Origin: Gammaproteobacteria bacterium | GTDB taxonomy: Bacteria; Gemmatimonadota; Gemmatimonadetes; Longimicrobiales; Gaopeijiaceae | Direction of reading: 5' to 3' | NCBI GenBank assembly: GCA_009840525.1 | Contig: VXNP01000126.1 | Span: 12,830 to 64,845 of the forward strand | DNA length: 52,016 nucleotides | Shown here: positions 8,966-17,598 of the stretch, piece by piece | Layout of the letters: each line of letters starts with the position of its first letter | Position numbering within the stretch: position 1 is the first letter of the stretch | The notes under the pieces: model-generated | Seen by the model: only the letters and a program-made list of their open reading frames with translations | What the model was told of the DNA's origin: nothing | Database searches by the model: none | Made by a program: the position numbers and the translations under genes

Positions 8966-10057
8966 ATGGACCTGTCTTCTCCGATCCGGGCACCGTCCCG
9001 TGAGACGCCGCATACCCGCCTGCTACCGCTGCTTGCGATCCTTGTCGCTCCCCTCGCCGCGTGCGAATCCGAGATCGCGGCACCCGGGGAGGAAGTGTTC
9101 GAGGAGGGCGAGCTCTCCTTCGATGCCTCTTCCCCTACGGACTTCGTCTACCTCAACCTCGCGGGCGGGACGAGGGTGAGCCCTTCCGACCCCGCGGCCT
9201 CCACCGAATGGCACATGGCGTTCCGCCGCTTCTCGGTACGCCTCAACAGCGGCGTTTCGGGCCCGGGATCCGTGTCGGGGTACAATCTCGGCAACAACGC
9301 TTCCTCGTCGGCGGACCAGATCATCGCACTTACGCCCGAGGATGGAGAGGCAGCGTTCCAGGCCTTTACCGAGGCTGATATCCCGGGTTCGTCCGCCTTT
9401 GTCGAGGATGGCCTCGCCCCGGATCCGGGTTCTTCCTGGTTCCGCTTCGACCCCCAGGCGGGGACTCTGGTGGCAGATCCGCGGGTGGCATGGAAGGTGC
9501 GGGAGAGTTCGGGACGAGGTCACGCGCTCTTTCGCGTCGTGGAGTTGCGCATGGAGGGACAGCGGCCGCTGGGGCTGAACATCGAATACCGGCGCCAGGA
9601 TCCGGGCGGCACCCTGGGCGAGCCAGGCATCGCAGGCGTCGACCTTACGCGCGGCCCCGCGTACGTGGGGTTTGCGGGTGCCGAGCGGCCGCAGGCGGAG
9701 AGCTGCGACTGGGACATTGGTGTCTCGCCCGAGTTCGGCGTCCTGGTGAACGGCAACTGCGGCGCGGGGACTTTCCCCCTCGACGCCGCGCAGGATTTCA
9801 CCACGCAGACGCGCGCGGACGACGCCCCCGAGTACGCGGACTTCCTGGCCGTGATCGCGGGCGCCTTTCCGGCCAGCGTCACCGACGCCGGCGGCATCTT
9901 CTGGTACGGCATCCAGAACAACAACCGCCTGTGGCCGACCTACAACGTCTTCCTGGTGAGGGTGGACCAGGATGTCTACAAGGTGCAGGTCCACGACTAC
10001 TACAGCGCCACTGGAGCGTCGGGGTTCCCGTCCGTGAGGTTCCAGCGACTTCGATGA
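8966..10057 (+). CDS. HmuY family lipoprotein (putative heme-binding)
   Basis: 363 residues with a lipoprotein signal ending LAAC at about residue 33. Two HmuY-like halves can be seen. The first has DFVYLNLAGGTRV and STEWHMAFRRFSVRLNSG, the typical strand order and W-x-x-A-F-R-R-F motif of the family. The second has SCDWDIGVSPEFGVLVNG and YKVQVHDYYSATG followed by FPSVRFQRLR. HmuY proteins capture heme at the cell surface for a TonB-dependent receptor, and a TonB receptor follows with an ATGA overlap. The classical HmuY is shorter (about 200-220 residues), so this is an extended form. Heme-ligating residues cannot be assigned by eye, and the ligand could be another metal complex. Confidence 0.8.
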   Translation: MDLSSPIRAPSRETPHTRLLPLLAILVAPLAACESEIAAPGEEVFEEGELSFDASSPTDFVYLNLAGGTRVSPSDPAASTEWHMAFRRFSVRLNSGVSGPGSVSGYNLGNNASSSADQIIALTPEDGEAAFQAFTEADIPGSSAFVEDGLAPDPGSSWFRFDPQAGTLVADPRVAWKVRESSGRGHALFRVVELRMEGQRPLGLNIEYRRQDPGGTLGEPGIAGVDLTRGPAYVGFAGAERPQAESCDWDIGVSPEFGVLVNGNCGAGTFPLDAAQDFTTQTRADDAPEYADFLAVIAGAFPASVTDAGGIFWYGIQNNNRLWPTYNVFLVRVDQDVYKVQVHDYYSATGASGFPSVRFQRLR

Positions 10058-12267
10058 ACGGGGCCGCGCGCGCGGGATCGACCGCGGCCTTCGTACTCGC
10101 AGCCCTCGTGGCGGCTTCGAGCCTGCACGCTCTGGCGCCATCCGGCCTTCGGGCGTTTCCGCCGGCGTCGCAGGAGTCGCCCCCGGGACAGGTTGTCGAC
10201 CAGGCGTCGGGCGCGGGCATCGCCGGGGCGGGCCTGACGTGGATGCCGCCCGGTGCGGCGCGGGGGCCCCGCGACGGCGATGACAGCCTGCTTCCCTTGA
10301 CCACCAACTCGCTCGGAGCCTTTGCGCTGCCCGAATCCTGGGGTCCCGGGGGCACGATCGAGGTGGCGGCTCTCGGATTCGTCGCCCGCACGCTCACGTG
10401 GGCGGAGGCCGCGGCGGCGGAATGGCGCCTTGAACTCGCGCGTGATCCGCTGGCGCTGGACGAAGTGGTGGTCACGGCCAGCGTACGCGCGCGGCGCCGG
10501 TCGGAGATCGCCGTCCCGGTGGAGACCATCGAGGCGGCGGAGATCGCCTCGGCCGGGGCGGCATCCGCGGACCGCCTTCTGGAGGAGCTGCCCGGCGTGC
10601 AGGTCACCGGGAATGCGCCGACCGGGTCGAACCTGCTGATCCGCGGCATCGGCGGCGCGCGCGTGCTGGTGCTCCTGGACGGGCAGCCGGTCACCGGAAC
10701 CCTCATCGAGAACCGCGACCTGAGCCGCCTGTCGCTGGCCGGGAGCGAGCGGGTCGAGATCGTGAAGGGCCCGCTCTCGTCCCTCTACGGTTCGGACGCC
10801 CTGGGAGGCGTGGTGAACGTCATCACCCGGCTGCCCGCGACCGGCTTCCGCGTCGACGCACGCGCGCTTTCGGGAGGGGCGGGCCGGCAGGAGGCGGAGG
10901 CGACCGCAAGCGGAGGAGGCCGCGTCCGGTACAGCATCACCGGGGGATGGCGCCAGGAGAACCAGGTTCCGGGACTCGTCAGCGGCGGCCAGGACGCCTT
11001 CGCGCGCGTGTGGGACGGCCGTTCCCGCCTGCGCTTCGCCGTGACCGACGACTGGGAGCTGCGCGCCGGCCTCACCTTCCTGCGCGAGCGCCAGCGATGG
11101 CCGGTCGGGGGCGGGTTCTCGGGGTTCAACGACAACCGCGGCGTCTCGGGCTGGCTGGAAACCAGGCGCCGGGCCGGCCCCGGGGAATGGAGCGCGACCG
11201 TTTTCGCGCAGGACTACGAACATCTCTACCGGAGCGCGCGCGGCGACGCCCCCATCGCCGGCGACCGCTCAGGCGCCCAGTGGGAGAGGCTGGCCAAGGG
11301 CACCGCCGGCTACTCGGGCAGCCGGGGCGACCACGACTTCGACGTTGGCATCGAGGCCGCGGCGCGTTCCATCCAGTCGCCCGACAAGCTGGTGGAGGAG
11401 CGGGCCTCGGACGACCAGATCGCCTTCTTCGTGCAGGACGCCTGGCGGCTGGGCGCCACGGTGGTGAGCGGCGGCGCGCGCCTCACCCGCAACAGCCGCT
11501 GGGGGTCGAACCTGGCGCCCTCGCTTGGGCTGACACGCGCCTTCGGGGAGAGCCTGCGCATGCGCGCCGCCATCGCCCAGGGTTTCCGCGCGCCGTCCTT
11601 CAAGGAGCTCGGCTGGAGGTACGTCAACCTGGCCGCGGGCGTCACCGTCCAGGGCTATCCCGACCTTCAGCCCGAGCGCTCCTGGAACGTATCGGCCGGC
11701 GCGGAGTGGCGGGCGGGCGAGCGGCTGCTGGTCGACGCGGAGGTCTACACCAACCGCATCCGGAACCTCGTCGAACTCGGGTTCATCGGCAACGCGCCGA
11801 GCGGTCTGCTCGTCTACTCCCCGCGCAACCTGGCCGACGCCGTCACCCAGGGCTTCGAGCTATCGCTGCACGTGCTCGCGGGAGACGGCGAGTTCTCCGC
11901 CGGCTACGCGTATCTTGACGCGCACACGGGGTCCGGCGGACGGCTCGACCGGCGCGCCAGACACTCCGCGCGAGCCCGCGCAAGCTGGACCGCGGAGCAG
12001 TTCTCGGGCCTCCGCCTCGATGCGACCGCCCACTTCACCGGAAGCGCGCCCATCATCCTGACCCGGCCCGACGGGACCTCCGTTCCCCTGGGGACCCAGG
12101 AGCGGTTCACGGCCGTGGACCTGCAGGCGACCCTTCCCATCGCCGGCAATCTCGAACTGCTCGCGGGCGTCGACAACCTGTTCGACGCCCGTCCCGAGGG
12201 ATGGCAGGGCATCGTCGAACGCCGGTTCCGGATGAGTGTCGGGCTCCGGGAGCTGTTCGCGCGATAG
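10054..12267 (+). CDS. TonB-dependent outer membrane receptor (heme-receptor-like)
   Basis: 737 residues from the ATG at 10054, which overlaps the HmuY-like stop. Order of parts: signal peptide (to about residue 40), a carboxypeptidase-regulatory-like domain (about 45-130), a plug domain with LDEVVVTASVRARRRSEIAV, LLIRGIGGARVLVLLDGQPV and VEIVKGPLSSLYGSDALGG (about 140-255), then a beta barrel. Late in the barrel there is FRAPSFKELGWRY followed by YPDLQPERSWN, corresponding to the FRAP and NPDL boxes of heme receptors; no His lies between them, unlike classical heme receptors. The protein ends in LRELFAR rather than a terminal Phe. Pairing with a HmuY-like lipoprotein argues for heme or related uptake. 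Confidence 0.88.
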   Translation: MNGAARAGSTAAFVLAALVAASSLHALAPSGLRAFPPASQESPPGQVVDQASGAGIAGAGLTWMPPGAARGPRDGDDSLLPLTTNSLGAFALPESWGPGGTIEVAALGFVARTLTWAEAAAAEWRLELARDPLALDEVVVTASVRARRRSEIAVPVETIEAAEIASAGAASADRLLEELPGVQVTGNAPTGSNLLIRGIGGARVLVLLDGQPVTGTLIENRDLSRLSLAGSERVEIVKGPLSSLYGSDALGGVVNVITRLPATGFRVDARALSGGAGRQEAEATASGGGRVRYSITGGWRQENQVPGLVSGGQDAFARVWDGRSRLRFAVTDDWELRAGLTFLRERQRWPVGGGFSGFNDNRGVSGWLETRRRAGPGEWSATVFAQDYEHLYRSARGDAPIAGDRSGAQWERLAKGTAGYSGSRGDHDFDVGIEAAARSIQSPDKLVEERASDDQIAFFVQDAWRLGATVVSGGARLTRNSRWGSNLAPSLGLTRAFGESLRMRAAIAQGFRAPSFKELGWRYVNLAAGVTVQGYPDLQPERSWNVSAGAEWRAGERLLVDAEVYTNRIRNLVELGFIGNAPSGLLVYSPRNLADAVTQGFELSLHVLAGDGEFSAGYAYLDAHTGSGGRLDRRARHSARARASWTAEQFSGLRLDATAHFTGSAPIILTRPDGTSVPLGTQERFTAVDLQATLPIAGNLELLAGVDNLFDARPEGWQGIVERRFRMSVGLRELFAR

Positions 12268-12425
12268 ACCCGCTCGCCCCAAGCCGGCGCCCAACTGATT
12301 CCACCCGGCCAGGGACAGGTCGATCCGGCTTCGCCAGGCGTCATCGCGCCACCTTTCGGACTCGGGTCGGCCGCGCTTATGTTGCGGGGTCTCTCGTCTT
12401 CCCGTCTCCCTCTCGCGGTGCGTCA

Positions 12426-14051
12426 ATGGTCAAACGAACGATCACGGCGATGCTGGTCGCCCTGGTAATCACCCCCACCCTCCTGGCGGCCGCGCAGGGC
12501 CTCTCGGACGACCAACTCGAGCCTCTCGTGGCCCGTGTGGAAGAGGGCGTACTCGAGCGCGCCAAACTGGCCCAGGTCATGGTGGACAAGATCTTCTCCT
12601 TCTCCGAGCTGGGGCAGCAGGAGATCGAGACCTCGGCCTACGTTACGGGGATCCTCGAGGAGAACGGCTTTACCATCGAGCGCGCACCCTCCGGCATTCC
12701 GACCGGCTGGTTCGCGCGCTGGGGCAGCGGCAGGCCGGTCATTTCCTTCGGGTCCGACATCGACGGCATCCCCAAGGCCAACCAGAAGCCCGGCGTTGCC
12801 TATCACGACCCGCTGATTCCCGGTGCCCCCGGCCACGGCGAGGGCCACAACTCGGGACAGGCCGTGAACGTGGTGGCGGCGCTCGCGCTGAAGGACGTGA
12901 TGGAGGCCGAGGGCATCGAGGGCACGCTGGTGCTCTGGCCGGGCGTCGCCGAGGAGCAGTTGGCGTCCAAGGCGTGGTACGTGCGCGACGGCTACATGGA
13001 GGACATCGACATCACGATCTTCACCCATGTCAGCAGCAACCTGTCGGTGAGCTGGGGCCAGGGCGGCGGGACGGGACTCGTCTCAGTGGAGTTCACCTTC
13101 GCGGGCGAGGCAGCGCACGGCGCCGGCGCGCCCTGGCGGGGCCGTAGCGCCCTCGACGCGGTCGAGCTGATGAACGTCGCCTGGAACTTCCGGCGCGAGC
13201 ACCTGCGGCCCGACCAGCGCTCACACTACGTGATCAGCGATGGCGGCGATCAGCCGAACGTTGTGCCGCCGAGCGCCTCGGTGTGGTATTTCATCCGCGA
13301 GATGGACTACGAGGACATCAAGCGCAACTTCGACACCGCCATCCGCATCGCCGAAGGCGCGGCGCTCATGACCGACACCGAGATGTCGTACCGGATCATC
13401 GGAGCCGCCTGGCCGCGGCACTTCAACAGGGTGGTCGCCGAAACGATGCACGAACACATCGAAGAGGTCGGGCTTCCGGAGTGGACCGACGACGACCATG
13501 ACTTCGCGAGCGCGGTGCAGGAATCGGTGGGAAGCGTCCCGTCGGGGATGCCTGTCGCCCTTTCGCCCCTGGGCACGCCCGGGCCGCGCCGGAGCGGTGG
13601 CTCCGACGACATCGGCGATATCTCGTGGAACGTGCCCACGGTGACCCTGCGATTCCCGTCCAACGTGCCGGGGCTGCCGGGCCATCACTGGTCGAGCGCC
13701 ATGGCGATGGCCACACCGATCGCGCACAAGGGCGCGGTCGCCGGCGCGCGCGTGATGGCCCGCACCGCGCTCCAGCTCTTCGCCCAGCCGGAACTGGTCG
13801 ACGAGGCGTGGACCTACTTCCGGGAGGAACAGACCGCCGCCGTGGAGTATATTCCCTTCATCGGCCCCGACGACCCGCCGCCCATCGATCTCAACAAGGA
13901 GATCATGGACACCTATCGCCCGCTCCTCGAGCAGTTCTACTATGACGAGACCCGCTTCGAGACGTATCTTGAGCAGTTGGGGATCAGGTATCCCACGCTC
14001 TCGCGGCCGGTTTCCGAGGAGGACCGGGAGGACACCCCGGGATCGAACTGA
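12426..14051 (+). CDS. exported M20 family amidohydrolase (AbgB-like)
   Basis: 541 residues from the ATG at 12426, with a signal peptide (MLVALVITPTLLAAAQG). M20D features in order: SELGQQEIETSAYV, SFGSDIDGIPKANQKPG, GHGEGHNSGQAVNVVAA (metal His), WPGVAEEQLASKAWYVRDG (Glu-Glu), the lid-domain start EAAHGAGAPWRGRSALDAVELM, and GLPGHHWSSAMAMATPIAHKG (last metal His). This matches the p-aminobenzoyl-glutamate hydrolase subunit B/amidohydrolase group. The G-C-G-H-N motif of the family reads G-E-G-H-N here, so the usual Cys metal ligand is replaced by Glu. Export suggests periplasmic amide hydrolysis; substrate unknown. It is followed 25 bases later by the DUF3299 gene. Confidence 0.85.
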   Translation: MVKRTITAMLVALVITPTLLAAAQGLSDDQLEPLVARVEEGVLERAKLAQVMVDKIFSFSELGQQEIETSAYVTGILEENGFTIERAPSGIPTGWFARWGSGRPVISFGSDIDGIPKANQKPGVAYHDPLIPGAPGHGEGHNSGQAVNVVAALALKDVMEAEGIEGTLVLWPGVAEEQLASKAWYVRDGYMEDIDITIFTHVSSNLSVSWGQGGGTGLVSVEFTFAGEAAHGAGAPWRGRSALDAVELMNVAWNFRREHLRPDQRSHYVISDGGDQPNVVPPSASVWYFIREMDYEDIKRNFDTAIRIAEGAALMTDTEMSYRIIGAAWPRHFNRVVAETMHEHIEEVGLPEWTDDDHDFASAVQESVGSVPSGMPVALSPLGTPGPRRSGGSDDIGDISWNVPTVTLRFPSNVPGLPGHHWSSAMAMATPIAHKGAVAGARVMARTALQLFAQPELVDEAWTYFREEQTAAVEYIPFIGPDDPPPIDLNKEIMDTYRPLLEQFYYDETRFETYLEQLGIRYPTLSRPVSEEDREDTPGSN

Positions 14052-14076
14052 CGACTTTCACAACCGGAGTTTTCCG

Positions 14077-14580
14077 ATGATCGACGCCAGCCGCAGACTT
14101 CTCTCCGCCGTCGCCGCCATGTTGGTGGTGGTGACCCTCACTGGCGCGGGCGGCCTCCCGGAGGCCGTCACGGAACCCCCGGTCGACGCACCGCCGGTCG
14201 CATCGGCCGACGATCCCACCGAGGTGGGCTGGCGCCTCCTTGCCAGCCTCAACTACCGCACCGGCGAGGCGGGCGAGGAGCTGGCCGCTCTCGCGGGCAA
14301 GCTCGTCAAGATCCCCGGGTTCACCGTGCCGCTCGAGGACTGGGCGTCTTCGGCGACGGAATTCCTGCTCGTGCCCTACGTCGGCGCCTGCATCCACACG
14401 CCGCCTCCGCCGCCCAACCAGCTCGTCTACATCCAGATGGATCCAGGAAAGCGGGCGACGATGGACGGGTGGAACCCGGTGTGGGTCGAGGGCGTCCTCG
14501 AGATCGAGATGACCCAGAGCATTTACGGCTACGTCGGCTTCACCATCACCGGCCAGCGCGTCTATCCGTACGGTTCCTGA
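14077..14580 (+). CDS. DUF3299 exported protein
   Basis: 167 residues, ATG at 14077 preceded by a GGAG-type ribosome binding site. An N-terminal signal peptide (LLSAVAAMLVVVTLTGAGG) precedes the DUF3299 hallmarks: VKIPGFTVPLEDWAS near residue 83 and FLLVPYVGACIHTPPPPPNQ near residue 105, then GVLEIEMTQSIYGYVGF at the C-terminus. The family has no firmly known activity. Here, as in many bacteria, it stands next to an ABC ATPase and an FtsX-type permease, which suggests a periplasmic helper of that transporter. A strong terminator lies between this gene and the ATPase, so most transcripts may end here unless the terminator is read through. Confidence 0.85.
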   Translation: MIDASRRLLSAVAAMLVVVTLTGAGGLPEAVTEPPVDAPPVASADDPTEVGWRLLASLNYRTGEAGEELAALAGKLVKIPGFTVPLEDWASSATEFLLVPYVGACIHTPPPPPNQLVYIQMDPGKRATMDGWNPVWVEGVLEIEMTQSIYGYVGFTITGQRVYPYGS

Positions 14581-14610
14581 TTCCGCGATGCAGCCAACTG
14601 CTTGCATCGA

Positions 14611-14645
14611 ACGCGCCCTCGCCTGAGTCGAGGGCGCGTTTTTTT
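14611..14645 (+). terminator. intrinsic terminator after the DUF3299 gene
   Basis: A perfect 11-base-pair stem, ACGCGCCCTCG (14611-14621) with CGAGGGCGCGT (14629-14639), closes a 7-base loop and runs into seven T residues (14639-14645). This is a textbook rho-independent terminator on the plus strand. It ends 34 bases before the ABC ATPase start, so the ATPase gene either has its own promoter in those 34 bases or depends on partial read-through. Confidence 0.93.
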
Positions 14646-14679
14646 GGGTGAGGCGACGTTCGCAGGGAGACCCCAATAG

Positions 14680-15363
14680 ATGAGCCTCGCGATCGACATC
14701 CGGCGTCTGCGCTTCCGCTACGGTGGAGGTCCCTGGGTGCTGGATATCCCCGAGCTGACGCTCGAACGCGGCGAGCGCGCGTTCCTGTTCGGCCCCAGCG
14801 GCAGCGGCAAGACCACGCTGCTCGGGGTGCTGGCTGGGGTCCTGGAAGCGAACGAGGGCGAGGTCACGGTGCTGGGCGAGGCACTCACCTCACTCTCGAG
14901 CGCACAGCGCGACGCCTTCCGGGCGCAGCACATCGGCTACGTCTTCCAGATGTTCAACCTCATCCCCTACCTGTCGGTGCTCGACAACATCGCGCTCCCC
15001 GCGCGTATGGACCCTGCACGCCGGGCCCGGCTGGACGGCGCGGGGGTGAAGGAGACCGCCGCGCTGCTGGCCGATCATCTCCAGATCGGCGATCTGCTGA
15101 AGAAACCGGTGACGGAGCTATCGGTGGGTCAGCAGCAGCGCGTGGCCGCCTGCCGGGCGCTGATCGGCGCTCCGGAGCTCATCGTCGCCGACGAACCCAC
15201 CTCCTCCCTGGATTTCGACCGCCGTGAGGCCTTCCTCGAGCTGCTCTTCCAGGAGTGCGAGCGCGCCGGCGCCACGCTGGTGTTCGTGAGCCACGACCGC
15301 ACCCTGGAGGGCATGTTCTCCCGCAGGATCTCGCTCCCCGACGTCAACAAGGCGGTGCTCTGA
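14680..15363 (+). CDS. ABC transporter ATP-binding protein (LolD/MacB type)
   Basis: 227 residues. Walker A GPSGSGKTT at residues 38-46, Q-loop VFQMFNLIPYLSVLDN, signature LSVGQQQRVAACRAL, Walker B ELIVADEPTSSLD and the switch His in FVSHDR are all present. The Q-loop and length place it in the LolD/MacB/FtsE-like class that works with FtsX-type permeases. The partner permease follows with an ATGA overlap. With the DUF3299 protein upstream the set recalls zinc-responsive DUF3299/ABC clusters of gammaproteobacteria; no zinc-binding ZrgA-like protein is visible here, so metal transport is only a suggestion. Confidence 0.93.
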   Translation: MSLAIDIRRLRFRYGGGPWVLDIPELTLERGERAFLFGPSGSGKTTLLGVLAGVLEANEGEVTVLGEALTSLSSAQRDAFRAQHIGYVFQMFNLIPYLSVLDNIALPARMDPARRARLDGAGVKETAALLADHLQIGDLLKKPVTELSVGQQQRVAACRALIGAPELIVADEPTSSLDFDRREAFLELLFQECERAGATLVFVSHDRTLEGMFSRRISLPDVNKAVL

Positions 15364-16628
15364 TGCTGGTTTTCGACCTCGCGCTCAAGTCGCTCCGCAA
15401 CCGCGCGTTCAGCACCTCGCTCACGGTGGGCTCCATTGCGCTCAGCGTCGCCCTCCTGATCGGCGTCGAGAACGTGCGCGTGGGAATGCGGGAGAGCTTC
15501 TCCAACACCATCTCCCAGACCGACCTGATCGTGGGCGCAAAGGGAGGCACCATCCAGCTCCTGCTGTACTCGGTCTTCGGCATGGGGTCGCCGACCAACA
15601 ACGTCACCTGGGACACCTACCGCGAGTGGGACGAGCATCCCGCCGTCGAGTGGACCATCCCCTACGGCCTGGGCGACAGCCACAGGGGATTCCGCGTCAT
15701 CGGCACCAACGAGGACTTCTACCGGCACTACCGGTATCGAGGGGGGCAGGCCATCGCGCTGGCCGAAGGCCGGCCCGGCTCGGGGGTTTTCGACGTAACC
15801 CTGGGCGCGGATGTGGCGAGCGAACTGGGCTACGGGCTCGGCGACGAGGTCGCGGTGACCCACGGGATCGGCGAGGTGGGCTTCCTGAACCACGACCAGA
15901 TGCCGTTCACGGTAGTCGGCATCCTCGACAAGACCTTCACCCCGGTCGACCGCGCGGTCTACGTCACCCTCGAGGGCATCGAGGCCATCCACTTCGGATG
16001 GGAGGACGGCGGGCCACCCATGCCGGGCGAGGAGCGCACGCGCGAGGACGTGCTTGCGATGGATGAGATCGAGATCACCCAGGTGACGTCGTTCTTCGTG
16101 GGGACGACGAACCGGAGGGACGTGCTCCGGCTGCAGCGCGACATCACCGACTACGAGGGCGAGCCCTTGATGGCGGTCATCCCCGGGGTGGCGCTGAACG
16201 AGATGTGGCAGGGGATCGGTTACGCCGAGACCGGGCTCCGGGTGGTGACGATCTTCGTCGTGCTTGTGGGACTGCTGGGCATGCTGGTGTCGCTCTACAC
16301 ATCGCTCAACGAGCGCCGCCGGGAGATGGCGATCCTGCGCGCCGTCGGAGCCGGGCCCAACCGGATCGTCTCGCTGCTGGTGCTCGAGTCGGTGTGTCTG
16401 GCCGCGGCGGGGGCGATCGGCGGACTGGTGCTGGTGTACGTGCTGCTCTCGGCGGGGCAGCCCATCGTCGAGGCGCAGGTGGGACTCTTCATCCCGATCC
16501 GGCCCCCCGGATCCGTCGAACTGCTCTTCCTGGGCGCCGTGGTGACAGCCGGATTCCTGATGGGCTTCGTGCCCGCGCTCAAGGCCTACCGCACCGCCCT
16601 CCACGACGGGCTCGCGGTGCGGGTGTAG
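15363..16628 (+). CDS. ABC transporter permease, FtsX/MacB family
   Basis: 421 residues. One membrane segment near the N-terminus (about 18-38, SLTVGSIALSVALLIGVE) is followed by a periplasmic domain of about 230 residues and three C-terminal segments (about 278-300, 335-360 and 390-410). The FtsX-domain loop SLNERRREMAILRAVGA is intact. Such permeases transmit ATPase movement to the periplasmic side (mechanotransmission), extracting lipoproteins or driving export, rather than forming a classic channel. It is coupled to the ATPase by a four-base overlap and ends seven bases before a convergent gene. Confidence 0.92.
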   Translation: MLVFDLALKSLRNRAFSTSLTVGSIALSVALLIGVENVRVGMRESFSNTISQTDLIVGAKGGTIQLLLYSVFGMGSPTNNVTWDTYREWDEHPAVEWTIPYGLGDSHRGFRVIGTNEDFYRHYRYRGGQAIALAEGRPGSGVFDVTLGADVASELGYGLGDEVAVTHGIGEVGFLNHDQMPFTVVGILDKTFTPVDRAVYVTLEGIEAIHFGWEDGGPPMPGEERTREDVLAMDEIEITQVTSFFVGTTNRRDVLRLQRDITDYEGEPLMAVIPGVALNEMWQGIGYAETGLRVVTIFVVLVGLLGMLVSLYTSLNERRREMAILRAVGAGPNRIVSLLVLESVCLAAAGAIGGLVLVYVLLSAGQPIVEAQVGLFIPIRPPGSVELLFLGAVVTAGFLMGFVPALKAYRTALHDGLAVRV

Positions 16629-16635
16629 GGGGCTC

Positions 16636-17514
16636 TCAGCTCGAAGCCAGCCAGCGATAGACCGCGCCCACGTTGAGCGGGAACCACTCCTCGTACTGGC
16701 CCCAGTGGGCGTAGTCGTCCAGGCGCACCTGGGCCATGGCCTCCTCTTCGGACAAGCCGTCGTCCAGCGCGGCCTGGACGGCGTCCCGCAGGTCCGCGTA
16801 GTAGGCGAGCTGGCGCTCGACTGTGCCGCGGTCTCCCACGTCTCCGTGCCCGAAGACCACGGTCTCGAAGGGGATATCCATCATCAGGTCCAGCGCCACG
16901 TAGAACTCGTCGAAATACCAGCCGGGAAGGTCACGGAACCCCACCCGGTCGTTGCTGAGGAAGTCCACCGCGAAGGCGATGCGCTCCTCGGGGAGAAACG
17001 TCACGATCAGGTTGTCGGTGTGGCTCGGCCCCAGGTAGTGGAGTTCGATGGCGCGGCCACCGAAACGGAGCGTCATCTCGTCGGAGAAGGTCAGATCCGG
17101 AGGCGGCAGGTCGGGGTCGCCGCGCTCCAGGATGATGGGCAGCGCCTTCTCCTGGGCGATGATCGGCACGTCCTCGCCGAACTCGGCCAATAGCGCGGGC
17201 GCGCCGGTGGCGTGGTCGGCGTCGCTGTGGCTGTAGACGATGGCCGCGAGCGGCTTGTCCGGGACCGCGCCGCGGATGGCGCCCGCGAGGCCGGCCGCCG
17301 CTTCCATCGAGATGGGGTCGACGGCCACCACGCCGTCGTCGGTGTCCACGAAGAAGGCGTTGTGCGTGCCCGCATTGTACCAGAAGACGCCATCGGCGAC
17401 TTCGCTGGTCGCGGGATCCATGTCGGGGGCCTGTTCGGCTGTGTCGGCACATGCGCCGAGGGTCAGGACGATAGTGGCCGCAATCGGAATGGGGGTACGA
17501 ATGGGACGGGTCAT
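16636..17514 (-). CDS. exported MBL-fold metallo-hydrolase
   Basis: 292 residues from the ATG at 17514, preceded by a strong GGAGGAGG ribosome binding site. A lipoprotein-type signal (AATIVLTLGAC) precedes the MBL core: FWYNAGTHNAFFVDTDDGVVAVDP, then IVYSHSDADHATG, LHYLGPSHTDNLIVTF, RIAFAVDFLSNDR and ETVVFGHGDVGDRGT. The zinc motif H-x-H-x-D-H reads H-S-D-A-D-H, so the second His is Asp, while the later His (GPSHTDN), Asp (VDF) and His (GHGD) are kept. It could be a metallo-beta-lactamase relative or another hydrolase; substrate is not predictable. It is divergent from the BNR-repeat gene across a region holding an 11-base tandem repeat. Confidence 0.85.
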   Translation of the reverse strand: MTRPIRTPIPIAATIVLTLGACADTAEQAPDMDPATSEVADGVFWYNAGTHNAFFVDTDDGVVAVDPISMEAAAGLAGAIRGAVPDKPLAAIVYSHSDADHATGAPALLAEFGEDVPIIAQEKALPIILERGDPDLPPPDLTFSDEMTLRFGGRAIELHYLGPSHTDNLIVTFLPEERIAFAVDFLSNDRVGFRDLPGWYFDEFYVALDLMMDIPFETVVFGHGDVGDRGTVERQLAYYADLRDAVQAALDDGLSEEEAMAQVRLDDYAHWGQYEEWFPLNVGAVYRWLASS

Positions 17515-17576
17515 GTGGTCATCCTCCTCCGGGGGCGGGATGGGTATCGTGCAGGCCGCCCTCTCGGCAAACACGT

Positions 17577-17598
17577 TGTAATACTCCTGTAATACTCC
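17577..17598. repeat. perfect tandem repeat of TGTAATACTCC
   Basis: TGTAATACTCC occurs twice with no gap (17577-17587 and 17588-17598), an 11-base period close to one helical turn, in the divergent region between the MBL hydrolase (start 17514) and the BNR-repeat lipoprotein (start 17763). It is an AT-rich island in GC-rich DNA. Each unit holds GTA-A-TAC, a short dyad. A direct-repeat operator is plausible. Confidence 0.6.

Noticed and set aside
14611-14645. Terminator hairpin considered as a riboswitch or attenuator of the ABC genes
   Set aside because: No alternative pairing or conserved aptamer is visible upstream; it reads as a simple intrinsic terminator.
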